From positions 1 through 29,207 of the IMG/VR virus record IMGVR_UViG_3300024261_000119: DNA of 29,207 nt. One strand, written 5' to 3'. Source of the stretch: a virus. The stretch's first letter is position 1. Every line of letters starts with the position of its first letter. Under the pieces are notes generated by a model, which was not told the origin of the DNA, made no database searches, and was given only the letters and a program-made list of their open reading frames with translations. The position numbers were made by a program, and so were the translations under genes. Positions 15,569-22,316 of this stretch are shown here, one piece after another.

Positions 15569-17062
15569 TTAGTGTCGTGAGTCTGCCATCCAATGCCCAA
15601 GTATTCCGAATTTTGCTACAACCGAAGAGGACTTAACCCGAAATGACTTATGTCCTATAAAGTCCGTGGTCGCCGCAATATTATTAGCCGTTGAACCGCC
15701 CACATTAGAATACCGTGACCATTTAGTTACAGTACCCGCCAAATCCCACACTGTAATTGTTGGCGTATCACGTTTTGTTCTCATCGGGATAGCCACCCTA
15801 ACATCTGCGGTTGTAGCTGGAGTTAATCCTGAACCAACTACCCCTAAGCCACCGTAAGAACTATTGTTAGTGGCAGTCCCCGTAGCAACATCCGAGTCGT
15901 AAGATGTCTCCACATAAAATTCCACCTGATCCTTAACAGTAGCAATCGGAGGTGATGTGAATGTCGGAGCCGTTGAGCCTAGGTAGAGGCCCACTTGGGA
16001 AATGTAAAAGTTGTTAGCGGTATTATCCAGAACATTAACTATTCCCGCAACTCCAATAAATTCACCTGCTTCCCAAGTATTAGCCGCACTAGCGTGACGA
16101 GTAGTACCCGTAAGTAGAGTGAAAACAACATACACTCCAATTTTATCTTCTGTAAACTCCCAAGTCCCCGTAGTATCAAAGGTTAGCGTAATAGTTATAT
16201 ACTCCCAAGTATCAGCAGAGCTTACTGTATATGTCGCAACATAGCTTCTGTTAGCGGCATTATTAAAGAAAGCCACCGCGTGAGTACCTGTCTTTGGTGA
16301 GCGTACCCAAAATGCAAGTGTTGCTTCCCGCTGGTGTAAGTTTTTATAATCCGTTCCTGTTATGTAATGACGCATAGCCGCTTGGTCGCCAGCCGCAATA
16401 GACGCGAGTGCTGTCGTAACATCCAGCTTCAAGCAACTGGCGGATTGATGTCCTGATTGAGCGAAAGTTGGGAGAACTGTCGTTTCCTCAATCATATTGA
16501 GTGCCGCCGGTGTGCCACCACCTACAGAGGCTTGAAATAACGCAGGGCCGTATCCTTCCGTATTAGCAATAGTAGTACCTTCAGGCCACTGTGTAAAATC
16601 CCCATCAATAATAAAATTACGCTTATCTCCACCAGCAGGGGCAGGAACCAAATCCAAAATCCCCTGAATAGTATCTTTTTTCTCATTACCCGAATCGCTA
16701 GAATCGGCAAATAAAATTTCATCTGAAGCCGTGATAGTTGTGTCAGTAAAGTCTGTTACAAAGTTTCCTGAAGATACTTTAGCGTTTGTTACAGTCCCAT
16801 CAGCCGGAGATCCAATCGTCAAAGTTGAACCACTAACAGCCATCCCAATCACGCCATTCGCAGGAGTAGATGTTCTGGTTAATGTAAGTCCTGAAACTGT
16901 GTAATCAGTTGTAGGTACTTGACGAACCCCGTCCTCGAAATAAGCTACGTTATTAACAGAGCCAGGATCAACAGATAAAGTTAAAGTTGTATCTGAATTA
17001 TTCCAAGTTTTAGTGTCAACAACAGCATCAGCATCTTGTAATTCTCTTCCTATATAAGCCAT
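15569..17062 (-). CDS. Tail fibre with shared MAYIGR module and jelly-roll-like distal domain (497 aa)
   Basis: Residues 1-13 (MAYIGRELQDADA) and 86-140 (PADGTVTNAKVSSGNFVTDF through IQGILDLVP) match the N-terminal modules of the fibres at 18941-19654 and 20276-20956. Between them lies an extra segment (VDTKTWNNSDTTLTLSVDPG and on to residue 85) that the other two lack. The distal part starts NFIIDGDFTQWPEGTT, then has LAFWVRSPKTGTHAVAFF and DTWEYITITLTFDTTGTW, a well-known phage fibre pattern resembling carbohydrate-binding jelly rolls. A late segment, VEFYVETSYD, resembles the CqRYY.KSYD motif common in such fibres. It ends ADSRH. Confidence 0.85.
   Translation of the reverse strand: MAYIGRELQDADAVVDTKTWNNSDTTLTLSVDPGSVNNVAYFEDGVRQVPTTDYTVSGLTLTRTSTPANGVIGMAVSGSTLTIGSPADGTVTNAKVSSGNFVTDFTDTTITASDEILFADSSDSGNEKKDTIQGILDLVPAPAGGDKRNFIIDGDFTQWPEGTTIANTEGYGPALFQASVGGGTPAALNMIEETTVLPTFAQSGHQSASCLKLDVTTALASIAAGDQAAMRHYITGTDYKNLHQREATLAFWVRSPKTGTHAVAFFNNAANRSYVATYTVSSADTWEYITITLTFDTTGTWEFTEDKIGVYVVFTLLTGTTRHASAANTWEAGEFIGVAGIVNVLDNTANNFYISQVGLYLGSTAPTFTSPPIATVKDQVEFYVETSYDSDVATGTATNNSSYGGLGVVGSGLTPATTADVRVAIPMRTKRDTPTITVWDLAGTVTKWSRYSNVGGSTANNIAATTDFIGHKSFRVKSSSVVAKFGILGHWMADSRH
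16643..16807 (-). repeat. Shared fibre N-terminal module, copy A (distal part)
   Basis: Encodes PADGTVTNAKVSSGNFVTDF through GILDLVP. DNA is highly similar to parts of 19451-19654 and 20756-20956. The first 13 codons and the leader (to about 17082) are also shared, split off by a 72-codon insert. Confidence 0.85.
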
Positions 17063-17085
17063 TTATTTATCCTTTTAATTATTGT

Positions 17086-17226
17086 TTATTCCCCTTGTTT
17101 AGCTTTCAGCTTTCAAGGCTAGTAATTCGTCTAAGGTTGTAGCCGTATCAGCCCCGTTTGTAATGTCTCTCAATCGGTTTTTTCAGTGACTATGGCAGTA
17201 GTGTCGGCTCCTGTCTCCTGAGCTTT
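17086..17226 (-). pseudogene. Truncated copy of a frameshifted small gene
   Basis: This block is nearly identical to 19680-19813 except for a 7 base duplication (AGCTTTC twice). It lacks the start codon and first 18 or so codons of that copy. The encoded end would be RDITNGADTATTLDELLALK, after which the duplication creates an early stop. It fills the gap between the 124 aa gene and the 497 aa fibre and is a relic of cassette duplication. Confidence 0.75.
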
Positions 17227-17238
17227 TGCCCTGCTAGT

Positions 17239-17613
17239 TTAAATAGGCTTAGTTGCTCGCAATGTTTTCTTAGCTTCAATAGCCACCTTAGTCCCTTTTA
17301 CGTGAGAGGACATAGCATCTTTTTGAGACTGAGTTAAAACGTCATAAATATCCTCTAAGTAGCGAGGGGCTTTACCGTCTGACTTATCCATTTCCTCTTC
17401 CCAGATTTCAATAGCAGGAATCTGTGATGCCCACAAAGCTTCAATAACACTCTGCTCTTCATAGCCTACCTCTAGGTCTGCCATGTCTGCGCCCAGACTT
17501 TCAGCGTTATTCCTCATGGCCTGCAAATGGTATGGGTTGCTTGGATCACCACCACCTTGATATTCTAAAACCTTGCCTGTCGAAATGACTCGGCTGTATC
17601 TAACTGTTGCCAT
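17239..17613 (-). CDS. Hypothetical fibre-locus protein (124 aa)
   Basis: The preferred start is the ATG at 17613 (MATVRYSRVISTGKVLEYQG), because AAAGGAGA lies 5 bases upstream; a longer frame from 17640 is possible. The protein is acidic in the middle (IPAIEIWEEEMDKSDGKAP) and ends in a basic helix (KVAIEAKKTLRATKPI). I do not recognise it. Its position after the 244 aa adhesin and its size suggest a fibre-accessory role like the other small genes here, although it lacks their QLDM/QLEM motif. Confidence 0.7.
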   Translation of the reverse strand: MATVRYSRVISTGKVLEYQGGGDPSNPYHLQAMRNNAESLGADMADLEVGYEEQSVIEALWASQIPAIEIWEEEMDKSDGKAPRYLEDIYDVLTQSQKDAMSSHVKGTKVAIEAKKTLRATKPI

Positions 17614-17645
17614 AAAATCTCCTTTTTTTAAAAATTTCAATGATA

Positions 17646-18380
17646 TTAACCGAACTTAATACAGACGTATTCAATATTCATAGTGCCTGTGGGTGATCCA
17701 GTTTTTGTCCAAGTGATGGTAAACCCATCTGCATCCATCTGTTTCAATATCCCTTCTATAAAATTTGATCCGGGCGTTGTACCCTCAGATCTAATTCGAT
17801 TTGCGTTAGCCTCCCAAGATCCGGCAGTCTGGGCCTCGTTATGTTGCCATGACATTTGTTCCACACCATGCCCCGGAGGCATAAGATAACCAAAGTTCAG
17901 ACCACCAGAAGCATCATTACCCACACCACAGTTAAAAATTACCATGTCAGGAGTAAACCCACATCCTGCGAAGGATTGATCCGCACTAGCATCAGCCCTA
18001 TTCTTAACAGCAATGCCTAGCATATAAAATCCAGCACTTGACGAACTTGCAACCGGACTCCCACCACTCACCAGACTATGCCCAACCTGAACAACCGTAT
18101 CAGCCGCAACAGCAGTAAAGGTTAACCTATCTCCTGCCGCAGTCGTGAAGTTAGCCGCACCTGATAAGACCAGACTTGCACCGTTGGTCAGCGTGACAAT
18201 GCCATCAAACTGTAGAGTGAACGTCCTTCCAGCATCAACGGTAAATCCTGTGATACCTGTCGTGCCTGTAATGTCGAAGTAAGAACCGTCTGTTCCAACA
18301 GCCAGCGTACCAGCCGAGGCTATATCAGCCCCCTTCGTGCCATCTTCTTGTAATGCCCCTGTTACTTTTGTCGTAGTCAT
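17646..18380 (-). CDS. Tail adhesin-type protein (244 aa)
   Basis: The start MTTTKVTGALQEDGTKGADI leads into SAGTLAVGTDGSYFDITGTT and TLQFDGIVTLTNGASLVL, a stretch seen in many phage fibres where a short knob follows the attachment helix. The distal half (GFYMLGIAVKNRADASADQS, then GFTPDMVIFNCG and FGYLMPPGHGVEQMSW) looks like a compact beta domain of the kind used for receptor binding. The start overlaps the stop of the 118 aa gene by four bases (ATGA). MTTTKV and its leader resemble the start of the frameshifted gene at 19680-19867. Confidence 0.75.
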   Translation of the reverse strand: MTTTKVTGALQEDGTKGADIASAGTLAVGTDGSYFDITGTTGITGFTVDAGRTFTLQFDGIVTLTNGASLVLSGAANFTTAAGDRLTFTAVAADTVVQVGHSLVSGGSPVASSSSAGFYMLGIAVKNRADASADQSFAGCGFTPDMVIFNCGVGNDASGGLNFGYLMPPGHGVEQMSWQHNEAQTAGSWEANANRIRSEGTTPGSNFIEGILKQMDADGFTITWTKTGSPTGTMNIEYVCIKFG

Positions 18381-18733
18381 ATTGGTTTATTCCCCCTTAA
18401 AAGAATTTTAGCGTCATAGATTGCTTGCTCTGCAGGAGAATCTGCTACTCCTGCCATTACCTCTGTAATAAAATCTTCACGGTTGCGGTTCATAGGTGAG
18501 CTTCTAATGTCAACCTTCCATTGCTCCGAAGCTGTTAGAGGGGGTGGCAAAGCATCCAAATCTCTTTCAACCCTATTCCTATAATTACCAGCCAAGACAG
18601 AAACATCATATTCAGCTTCCCATCTAGCCACCTTCGCCAGAACGTGAGCTTCCTCTTTAGCGTTATCAGCCCAAGTCTGTCCGTCTTCTACTATGTGGTT
18701 TAATACATCTAATTGTCTTTGAGTTAATATCAT
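18377..18733 (-). CDS. Small fibre-locus protein, full-length member of a tandem duplicate pair (118 aa)
   Basis: The first 27 residues (MILTQRQLDVLNHIVEDGQT to ADNAKE) are identical to those of the 64 aa gene immediately upstream. The remainder (EAHVLAKVARWEAEYDVSVL and on) is helical and looks like an intact soluble protein. The C-terminus LRGNKPI is read through DNA that is nearly identical to the end of the 129 aa gene at 19874, where another frame gives KGE and a stop. This suggests that the end of this gene was altered by a frameshift. Function unknown. Confidence 0.7.
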   Translation of the reverse strand: MILTQRQLDVLNHIVEDGQTWADNAKEEAHVLAKVARWEAEYDVSVLAGNYRNRVERDLDALPPPLTASEQWKVDIRSSPMNRNREDFITEVMAGVADSPAEQAIYDAKILLRGNKPI

Positions 18734-18924
18734 TGGTTTAACAAAGCTCCTGAAAAATAGGTTGAGCCGGGAGAAGTATCTTGAATATCTGCATTGTTAG
18801 AGCCTCCCGTCATTTGAAGTACAACATGAGCCGTATCACTCGCCTCTTTAGCGTTATCAGCCCAAGTCTGTCCGTCTTCTACTATGTGGTTTAATACATC
18901 TAACTGTCTTTGTGTTAATATCAT
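18730..18924 (-). CDS. Chimeric partial duplicate of the 118 aa gene (64 aa)
   Basis: Residues 1-27 match the 118 aa protein exactly, then the sequence switches to an unrelated ASDTAHVVLQMTGGSNNADI and QDTSPGSTYFSGALLNQ. The second half, rich in Gly, Ser and Asn, looks like the end of a fibre-type protein. The likely origin is a recombination between a copy of the small gene and the 3' end of a lost fibre gene. The stop overlaps the next start by four bases. It may not be functional. Confidence 0.5.
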   Translation of the reverse strand: MILTQRQLDVLNHIVEDGQTWADNAKEASDTAHVVLQMTGGSNNADIQDTSPGSTYFSGALLNQ

Positions 18925-18940
18925 AATATCCCTATATTGA

Positions 18941-19654
18941 TTAGGCTAAAAGGCAACCCATAAAGAGCGAATTTGTAGCGGTGACATCTACCGTATCTGA
19001 CCCTACGTTATATCCCTGTATATTTATCTTTGCTGTGTCTGCGGAATCCATATCTGCCACAAAACCAAACGACACGATAGTAATACCAGACGATGCTCCT
19101 ACCGCGGCAAGATCAATTCTGTAAGCCTGAAATGTCTTATTGCTTGTGACCATCTTAACGGTGAAATCCGTACAAGAAGCAATCCCATTCAGATGCAAAA
19201 CACCTTGCAAAAGATATCTGCCACTTACGGGAGCCGTAAAAGTTCCGTTGCTGAAATCTGCGTTTTGGTCAAAAGTCTCAGTCCAAATTGCCCCTGTAAC
19301 GTCATACGAAGTCCCATTACCGGTTACATTGTTCTGAGTCGAATTAATGTAAGCGTGGAAACAAGGTTGTAGAGGCATAGTAATTTCGTGTGCTGAAGAA
19401 ATAACCATCCCACCACTTGATCCACTGTCAGATATAGAAGGGGTGTTATCTGGAACCAAATCCAGAATACCTTGAATATTATCTTTTTTCTCTGCCTGTG
19501 TATCGGTAGCGTCAGCAAATAAAATTTCATCTGAAGCCGTGATAACTGTATCGGTGAAGTCTGTGACAAAGTTACCTGATGATATTTTAGCGTTTGTTAC
19601 AGTCCCATCAGCCGGAGCATCAGCATCTTGTAATCCTCTTCCTATATAAGCCAT
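18941..19654 (-). CDS. Tail fibre with shared MAYIGR module and C1q-like tip (237 aa)
   Basis: Residues 1-68 (MAYIGRGLQDADAPADGTVT and on to GILDLVP) are the shared N-terminal module. After a Ser and Gly-rich hinge the tip reads CFHAYINSTQNNVTGNGTSY and NADFSNGTFTAPVSGRYLLQ. The FTAPVSGRY motif, preceded by a phenylalanine-led strand and followed by alternating strands, is typical of C1q/TNF-like jelly-roll domains, which bind ligands as trimers. It ends FMGCLLA. This fibre likely presents a small trimeric receptor-binding head. Confidence 0.82.
   Translation of the reverse strand: MAYIGRGLQDADAPADGTVTNAKISSGNFVTDFTDTVITASDEILFADATDTQAEKKDNIQGILDLVPDNTPSISDSGSSGGMVISSAHEITMPLQPCFHAYINSTQNNVTGNGTSYDVTGAIWTETFDQNADFSNGTFTAPVSGRYLLQGVLHLNGIASCTDFTVKMVTSNKTFQAYRIDLAAVGASSGITIVSFGFVADMDSADTAKINIQGYNVGSDTVDVTATNSLFMGCLLA
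19451..19654 (-). repeat. Shared fibre N-terminal module, copy B
   Basis: Encodes the contiguous 68-residue form of the module. The leader and start codon region (to about 19673, TTAAAAGGATAAATAAATGG) are shared with copies A and C. Confidence 0.85.
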
Positions 19655-19679
19655 TTATTTATCCTTTTAATTAATTGGT

Positions 19680-19867
19680 TTATTCCCCTTGTTTAGCTTT
19701 CAAGGCTAGTAATTCGTCTAAGGTTGTAGCCGTATCAGCCCCGTTTGTAATGTCTCTCAATCGGTTTTTTCAGTGACTATGGCAGTAGTGTCGGCTCCTG
19801 TCTCCTGAGCTTTAATAAACTTAATATCTTCCGCCTCTAGTGCTGGTGAAACCTTTGTCGTACTCAT
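19680..19867 (-). pseudogene. Small gene interrupted by a one-base frame change at an A run
   Basis: From an ATG at 19867 the frame reads MSTTKVSPALEAEDIKFIKA and stops at 19757 after 36 aa. A shift of minus one at the run of six A bases (GAAAAAAC on the minus strand) continues as NRLRDITNGADTATTLDELL then ALKAKQGE and a stop at 19680, giving about 62 aa. The leader has a good purine-rich ribosome site. The truncated copy at 17086-17226 has exactly the same A run. It is either a fixed frameshift duplicated later or a slippage-dependent product. MSTTKV resembles the start of the 244 aa adhesin. Confidence 0.6.
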
Positions 19868-19873
19868 ATTGGG

Positions 19874-20263
19874 TTATTCCCCCTTAGGATAAGCGGCTTT
19901 TACAGCCCGAATGTGGTCTACCCAAGTAGTCGTGGCGTTGATGATGTCGTGGTACTGCATATCTAGCTGATCCACAATAGAACTATAAGCCTCTTTTCTT
20001 TTAATATCGTAGGGTTTTGCATCCTCAATAGCAGTCTCGTCAATAGCAAACTGAGTATCGTTAGGTGTTAATGTTTTATTAACACTATCTACCACCAGAT
20101 AATCAAACATATTGCCTTGGAAAGTATCTAATACATAGAAAGCATTAGGGTAGTTATCTACCACTTTAGCTACATGAGCAATAGCCTCTTCCTCTGTGTC
20201 TACATCCTGATATTTTGTTATTTTATTATTTTCATCAAAATCTACTATTACTTTATATGTCAT
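19874..20263 (-). CDS. Small fibre-accessory protein (129 aa)
   Basis: This acidic protein starts MTYKVIVDFDENNKITKYQD and carries the C-terminal pattern YSSIVDQLDMQYHDIINATT followed by TWVDHIRAVKAAYPKGE. The same pattern recurs in the accessory protein at 22317-22721 and, loosely, in those at 14817 and 15248. It follows the 226 aa fibre by 12 bases and so forms a fibre-plus-accessory pair. In other marine phages I recall small proteins with this ending beside fibre genes; a fibre folding or capping role is an inference. Confidence 0.75.
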   Translation of the reverse strand: MTYKVIVDFDENNKITKYQDVDTEEEAIAHVAKVVDNYPNAFYVLDTFQGNMFDYLVVDSVNKTLTPNDTQFAIDETAIEDAKPYDIKRKEAYSSIVDQLDMQYHDIINATTTWVDHIRAVKAAYPKGE

Positions 20264-20275
20264 CTTAACCTCCTC

Positions 20276-20956
20276 TTAAATATATACAATGTTGATAGCC
20301 CCAGCATCGTAAGTTTCCCCGCCTGCCAAGTGCAATCCTATCTGAGTAAGCTCTCCAGATAAAGACTTTTTACCTGCACTCCACTCAATCTGATTAGTAT
20401 TACCAGTTGTGGTAGACGACATTGCCCAAGTATTTGTTGAACTATTTGCAAGAGCAAGGATGATTAAGCCACTATGCGTAAGAGCCGCAACATCCATTCT
20501 AATCCTGAATCCTATAGTATCTGAACTTAGGCTTGGAGTAGTTGTAACTATTTTAGCACCAGTGCTTGTATACCCAGATGCTTCCATACCGCCAGAATCA
20601 CCAAGTCTCAATGTCAAATTCTGAATTCCCGATCCTGATATACCACTCAATGTAATAAATAACAGTTTAGTGCCAGATGGGATACCAGAATGAGTTGTAA
20701 ACGTAGTTCCAGAAGTTGTTGCATACGGTGTGCCAAGAGTTGCTGTGGCAGGGGCAGGAACCAAATCCAAAATACCTTGAACAGTATCTTTTTTCTCAGC
20801 CTGTGTATCGGTAGCGTCAGCAAAGATAATCTCATCGGATGCTGTGATGACAGTATCAGTAAAGTCTGTTACAAAGTCACCGGATGATACTTTAGCTTTC
20901 GTAACCGTGCCATCAGCTGGCACCGCATCTTGAAATTGTCTTCCTATATAAGCCAT
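20276..20956 (-). CDS. Tail fibre with shared MAYIGR module (226 aa)
   Basis: Residues 1-67 (MAYIGRQFQDAVPADGTVTK through GILDLVP) are the shared module, here with QFQDAV instead of ELQDADA. The distal part starts TTFTTHSGIPSGTKLLFITL and includes LRLGDSGGMEASGYTSTGAK and TQIGLHLAGGETYDAGAINI, a pattern known from phage fibre tips (GIP.GTK....F.G.S...LGD.GG.E..GY). It is the first of the three paralogous fibres in transcription order and ends with a plain VYI. It likely forms a short trimeric fibre. Confidence 0.82.
   Translation of the reverse strand: MAYIGRQFQDAVPADGTVTKAKVSSGDFVTDFTDTVITASDEIIFADATDTQAEKKDTVQGILDLVPAPATATLGTPYATTSGTTFTTHSGIPSGTKLLFITLSGISGSGIQNLTLRLGDSGGMEASGYTSTGAKIVTTTPSLSSDTIGFRIRMDVAALTHSGLIILALANSSTNTWAMSSTTTGNTNQIEWSAGKKSLSGELTQIGLHLAGGETYDAGAINIVYI
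20756..20956 (-). repeat. Shared fibre N-terminal module, copy C
   Basis: Encodes the 67-residue form of the module. DNA identity with copy B is high (for example the ADATDTQAEKKD segment is conserved in both), and the leader to about 20975 is shared. Confidence 0.85.
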
Positions 20957-21005
20957 TTATTTATCCTTATTAATTAATTGGTTTATTATTTGTTATCGTC
21001 AATTA

Positions 21006-21332
21006 TTAGTTAACATCTTCGAGGATTGAACAAACAACATCAACAGCCGCTGAAGATGTTACACTAACCTTATCACCACTTTCAAGGATAACTTTTTGTC
21101 CTGAAATGACCTGTAATGATGACCCAACTAGGATTGGAGCATCTTTAACAATATATGCATATGATGAATCAGTTGAGTCAAACATTTCTACAGATGTAGT
21201 AACACTAGAACTTACAGTATTAGAAATATCCAATTCAAGAATAATACTATCTTTACCAACAGGAGTTGTATAAACATCTGTACGAGTGGTTACACCAATT
21301 TGTTTTGCATTTTTAAACGTGTTAGTAGCCAT
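21006..21332 (-). CDS. Small beta-rich structural protein (108 aa)
   Basis: The protein MATNTFKNAKQIGVTTRTDV, followed by YTTPVGKDSIILELDISNTV and a C-terminal VILESGDKVSVTSSAAVDVV, has the pattern of small phage virion proteins in which YT.P.G...I...I.N and L..GD.I.V.S... form a beta sandwich. Such proteins occur as decoration or tail components; I cannot tell which. It has its own leader with two late-promoter octamers, so it may be expressed strongly. The ATG has AAAGGAAAAAAC upstream. Confidence 0.75.
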   Translation of the reverse strand: MATNTFKNAKQIGVTTRTDVYTTPVGKDSIILELDISNTVSSSVTTSVEMFDSTDSSYAYIVKDAPILVGSSLQVISGQKVILESGDKVSVTSSAAVDVVCSILEDVN

Positions 21333-21401
21333 TGTTTTTTCCTTTATTGTAGTGTGTTTTTTTGATGGTAGTGTTTCGGAGTTTTACTGAACTCATACCA
21401 A

Positions 21402-21409
21402 TATTTATA
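21402..21409 (-). promoter_or_regulatory. T4-type late promoter, proximal
   Basis: TATAAATA on the minus strand lies in the 141 base gap before the 108 aa gene, 70 bases upstream of its ATG. It is intergenic, unlike chance copies within the 275 aa gene. Confidence 0.65.
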
Positions 21410-21454
21410 ATAACCATTCACTCAAAAATCATTGTAAAACAATCTTTTTTCTTT

Positions 21455-21462
21455 TATTTATA
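21455..21462 (-). promoter_or_regulatory. T4-type late promoter, distal
   Basis: A second TATAAATA on the minus strand lies 12 bases after the stop of the 275 aa gene and 53 bases upstream of the proximal octamer. Both are in the same orientation. It could be a tandem promoter or a chance match in a very AT-rich stretch. Confidence 0.5.
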
Positions 21463-21473
21463 AAATATTTTTA

Positions 21474-22301
21474 TTAACCAACAGCAATTGCTAATGCTAA
21501 TGAAATACCAGCACTAGGAGGAGTATTGTTAATCCATTTCTGAGAAGCTGCATCGTATGTTAATGTCTGGCCATCAGATGGAGTATTTAGATTTGTATCA
21601 TTCATCTCGTCTAACGTATTCTCTGTTTCTACTTGTGCATCAACATATGCTGTTGTTGCTAGTTTGGTCGAGTTATCACTAGGTGATTGTGTTACACCAA
21701 CAACTGTCCCTGCAATACTGGTTGCTGTAAGACTACCTGTTATATTTATATTACCTGTACCTGTGATGTTATTTGAGTTTAATCCCAAGTCACCATTCAA
21801 ATTACCAGACCAAGCTCCAGATAGTGTAGCACCAGCAACAGCACCAGTAGCAGTAATGTCACCCGTAATATTTATATTACCTGTACCTACTATATCATAT
21901 GAACTTAAAAGTGTAACACCGTCAAATTTACTTAAATTTAAATCACCGCCGAGAATCGGAGAATTGTCACTATAAACTTCAATGACACCATTAAATTGTG
22001 ACCCAGAGACTTCACCAGTAGTAACAATATTACCATTTATATCAATACCAGATGTTCCATTACTGTTGGTAATATCACTACCATTTAAATCCAAGTCTCC
22101 GCCGAGTTGTGGTGAAGTATCTTCAACAATATTTTTTAAACTTAAATCTGCATTAGTATTTACTTCGTTGATAGCTGCAACGATACTTGATTTATTTGTA
22201 GTAGATAAACTTGTTAAATCACCTGTTTCATTACCAAGTGTATTAGTTTTTACTCTCCACTCATCAAAAGTGTCTACTAAATTTACACTTACTATTGCCA
22301 T
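21474..22301 (-). CDS. Repetitive fibre or adhesin protein (275 aa)
   Basis: The N-terminus MAIVSVNLVDTFDEWRVKTN followed by SSIVAAINEVN is common in marine phage fibre proteins (W..KTN..G...L.T....V.AINE). The body consists of beta repeats including SPQLGGDLDLNGSDI, SPILGGDLNLSKFDG and two copies of GTGNINITG. It carries DNSTKLATTAYVD, shared with the 407 aa fibre, then a DG.TL.YD...W segment and ends SLALAIAVG, a variant of the AVTMAIALG tail of two other proteins. It probably forms part of a tail appendage. Confidence 0.82.
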   Translation of the reverse strand: MAIVSVNLVDTFDEWRVKTNTLGNETGDLTSLSTTNKSSIVAAINEVNTNADLSLKNIVEDTSPQLGGDLDLNGSDITNSNGTSGIDINGNIVTTGEVSGSQFNGVIEVYSDNSPILGGDLNLSKFDGVTLLSSYDIVGTGNINITGDITATGAVAGATLSGAWSGNLNGDLGLNSNNITGTGNINITGSLTATSIAGTVVGVTQSPSDNSTKLATTAYVDAQVETENTLDEMNDTNLNTPSDGQTLTYDAASQKWINNTPPSAGISLALAIAVG

Positions 22302-22316
22302 TTTATTATTCCTTGA

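Noticed and set aside
21743-21876. Two TATAAATA octamers inside the 275 aa fibre gene (21743-21750 and 21869-21876)
   Set aside because: They arise from the repeated coding sequence for GNINITG, so they show the background rate of the octamer rather than promoters.
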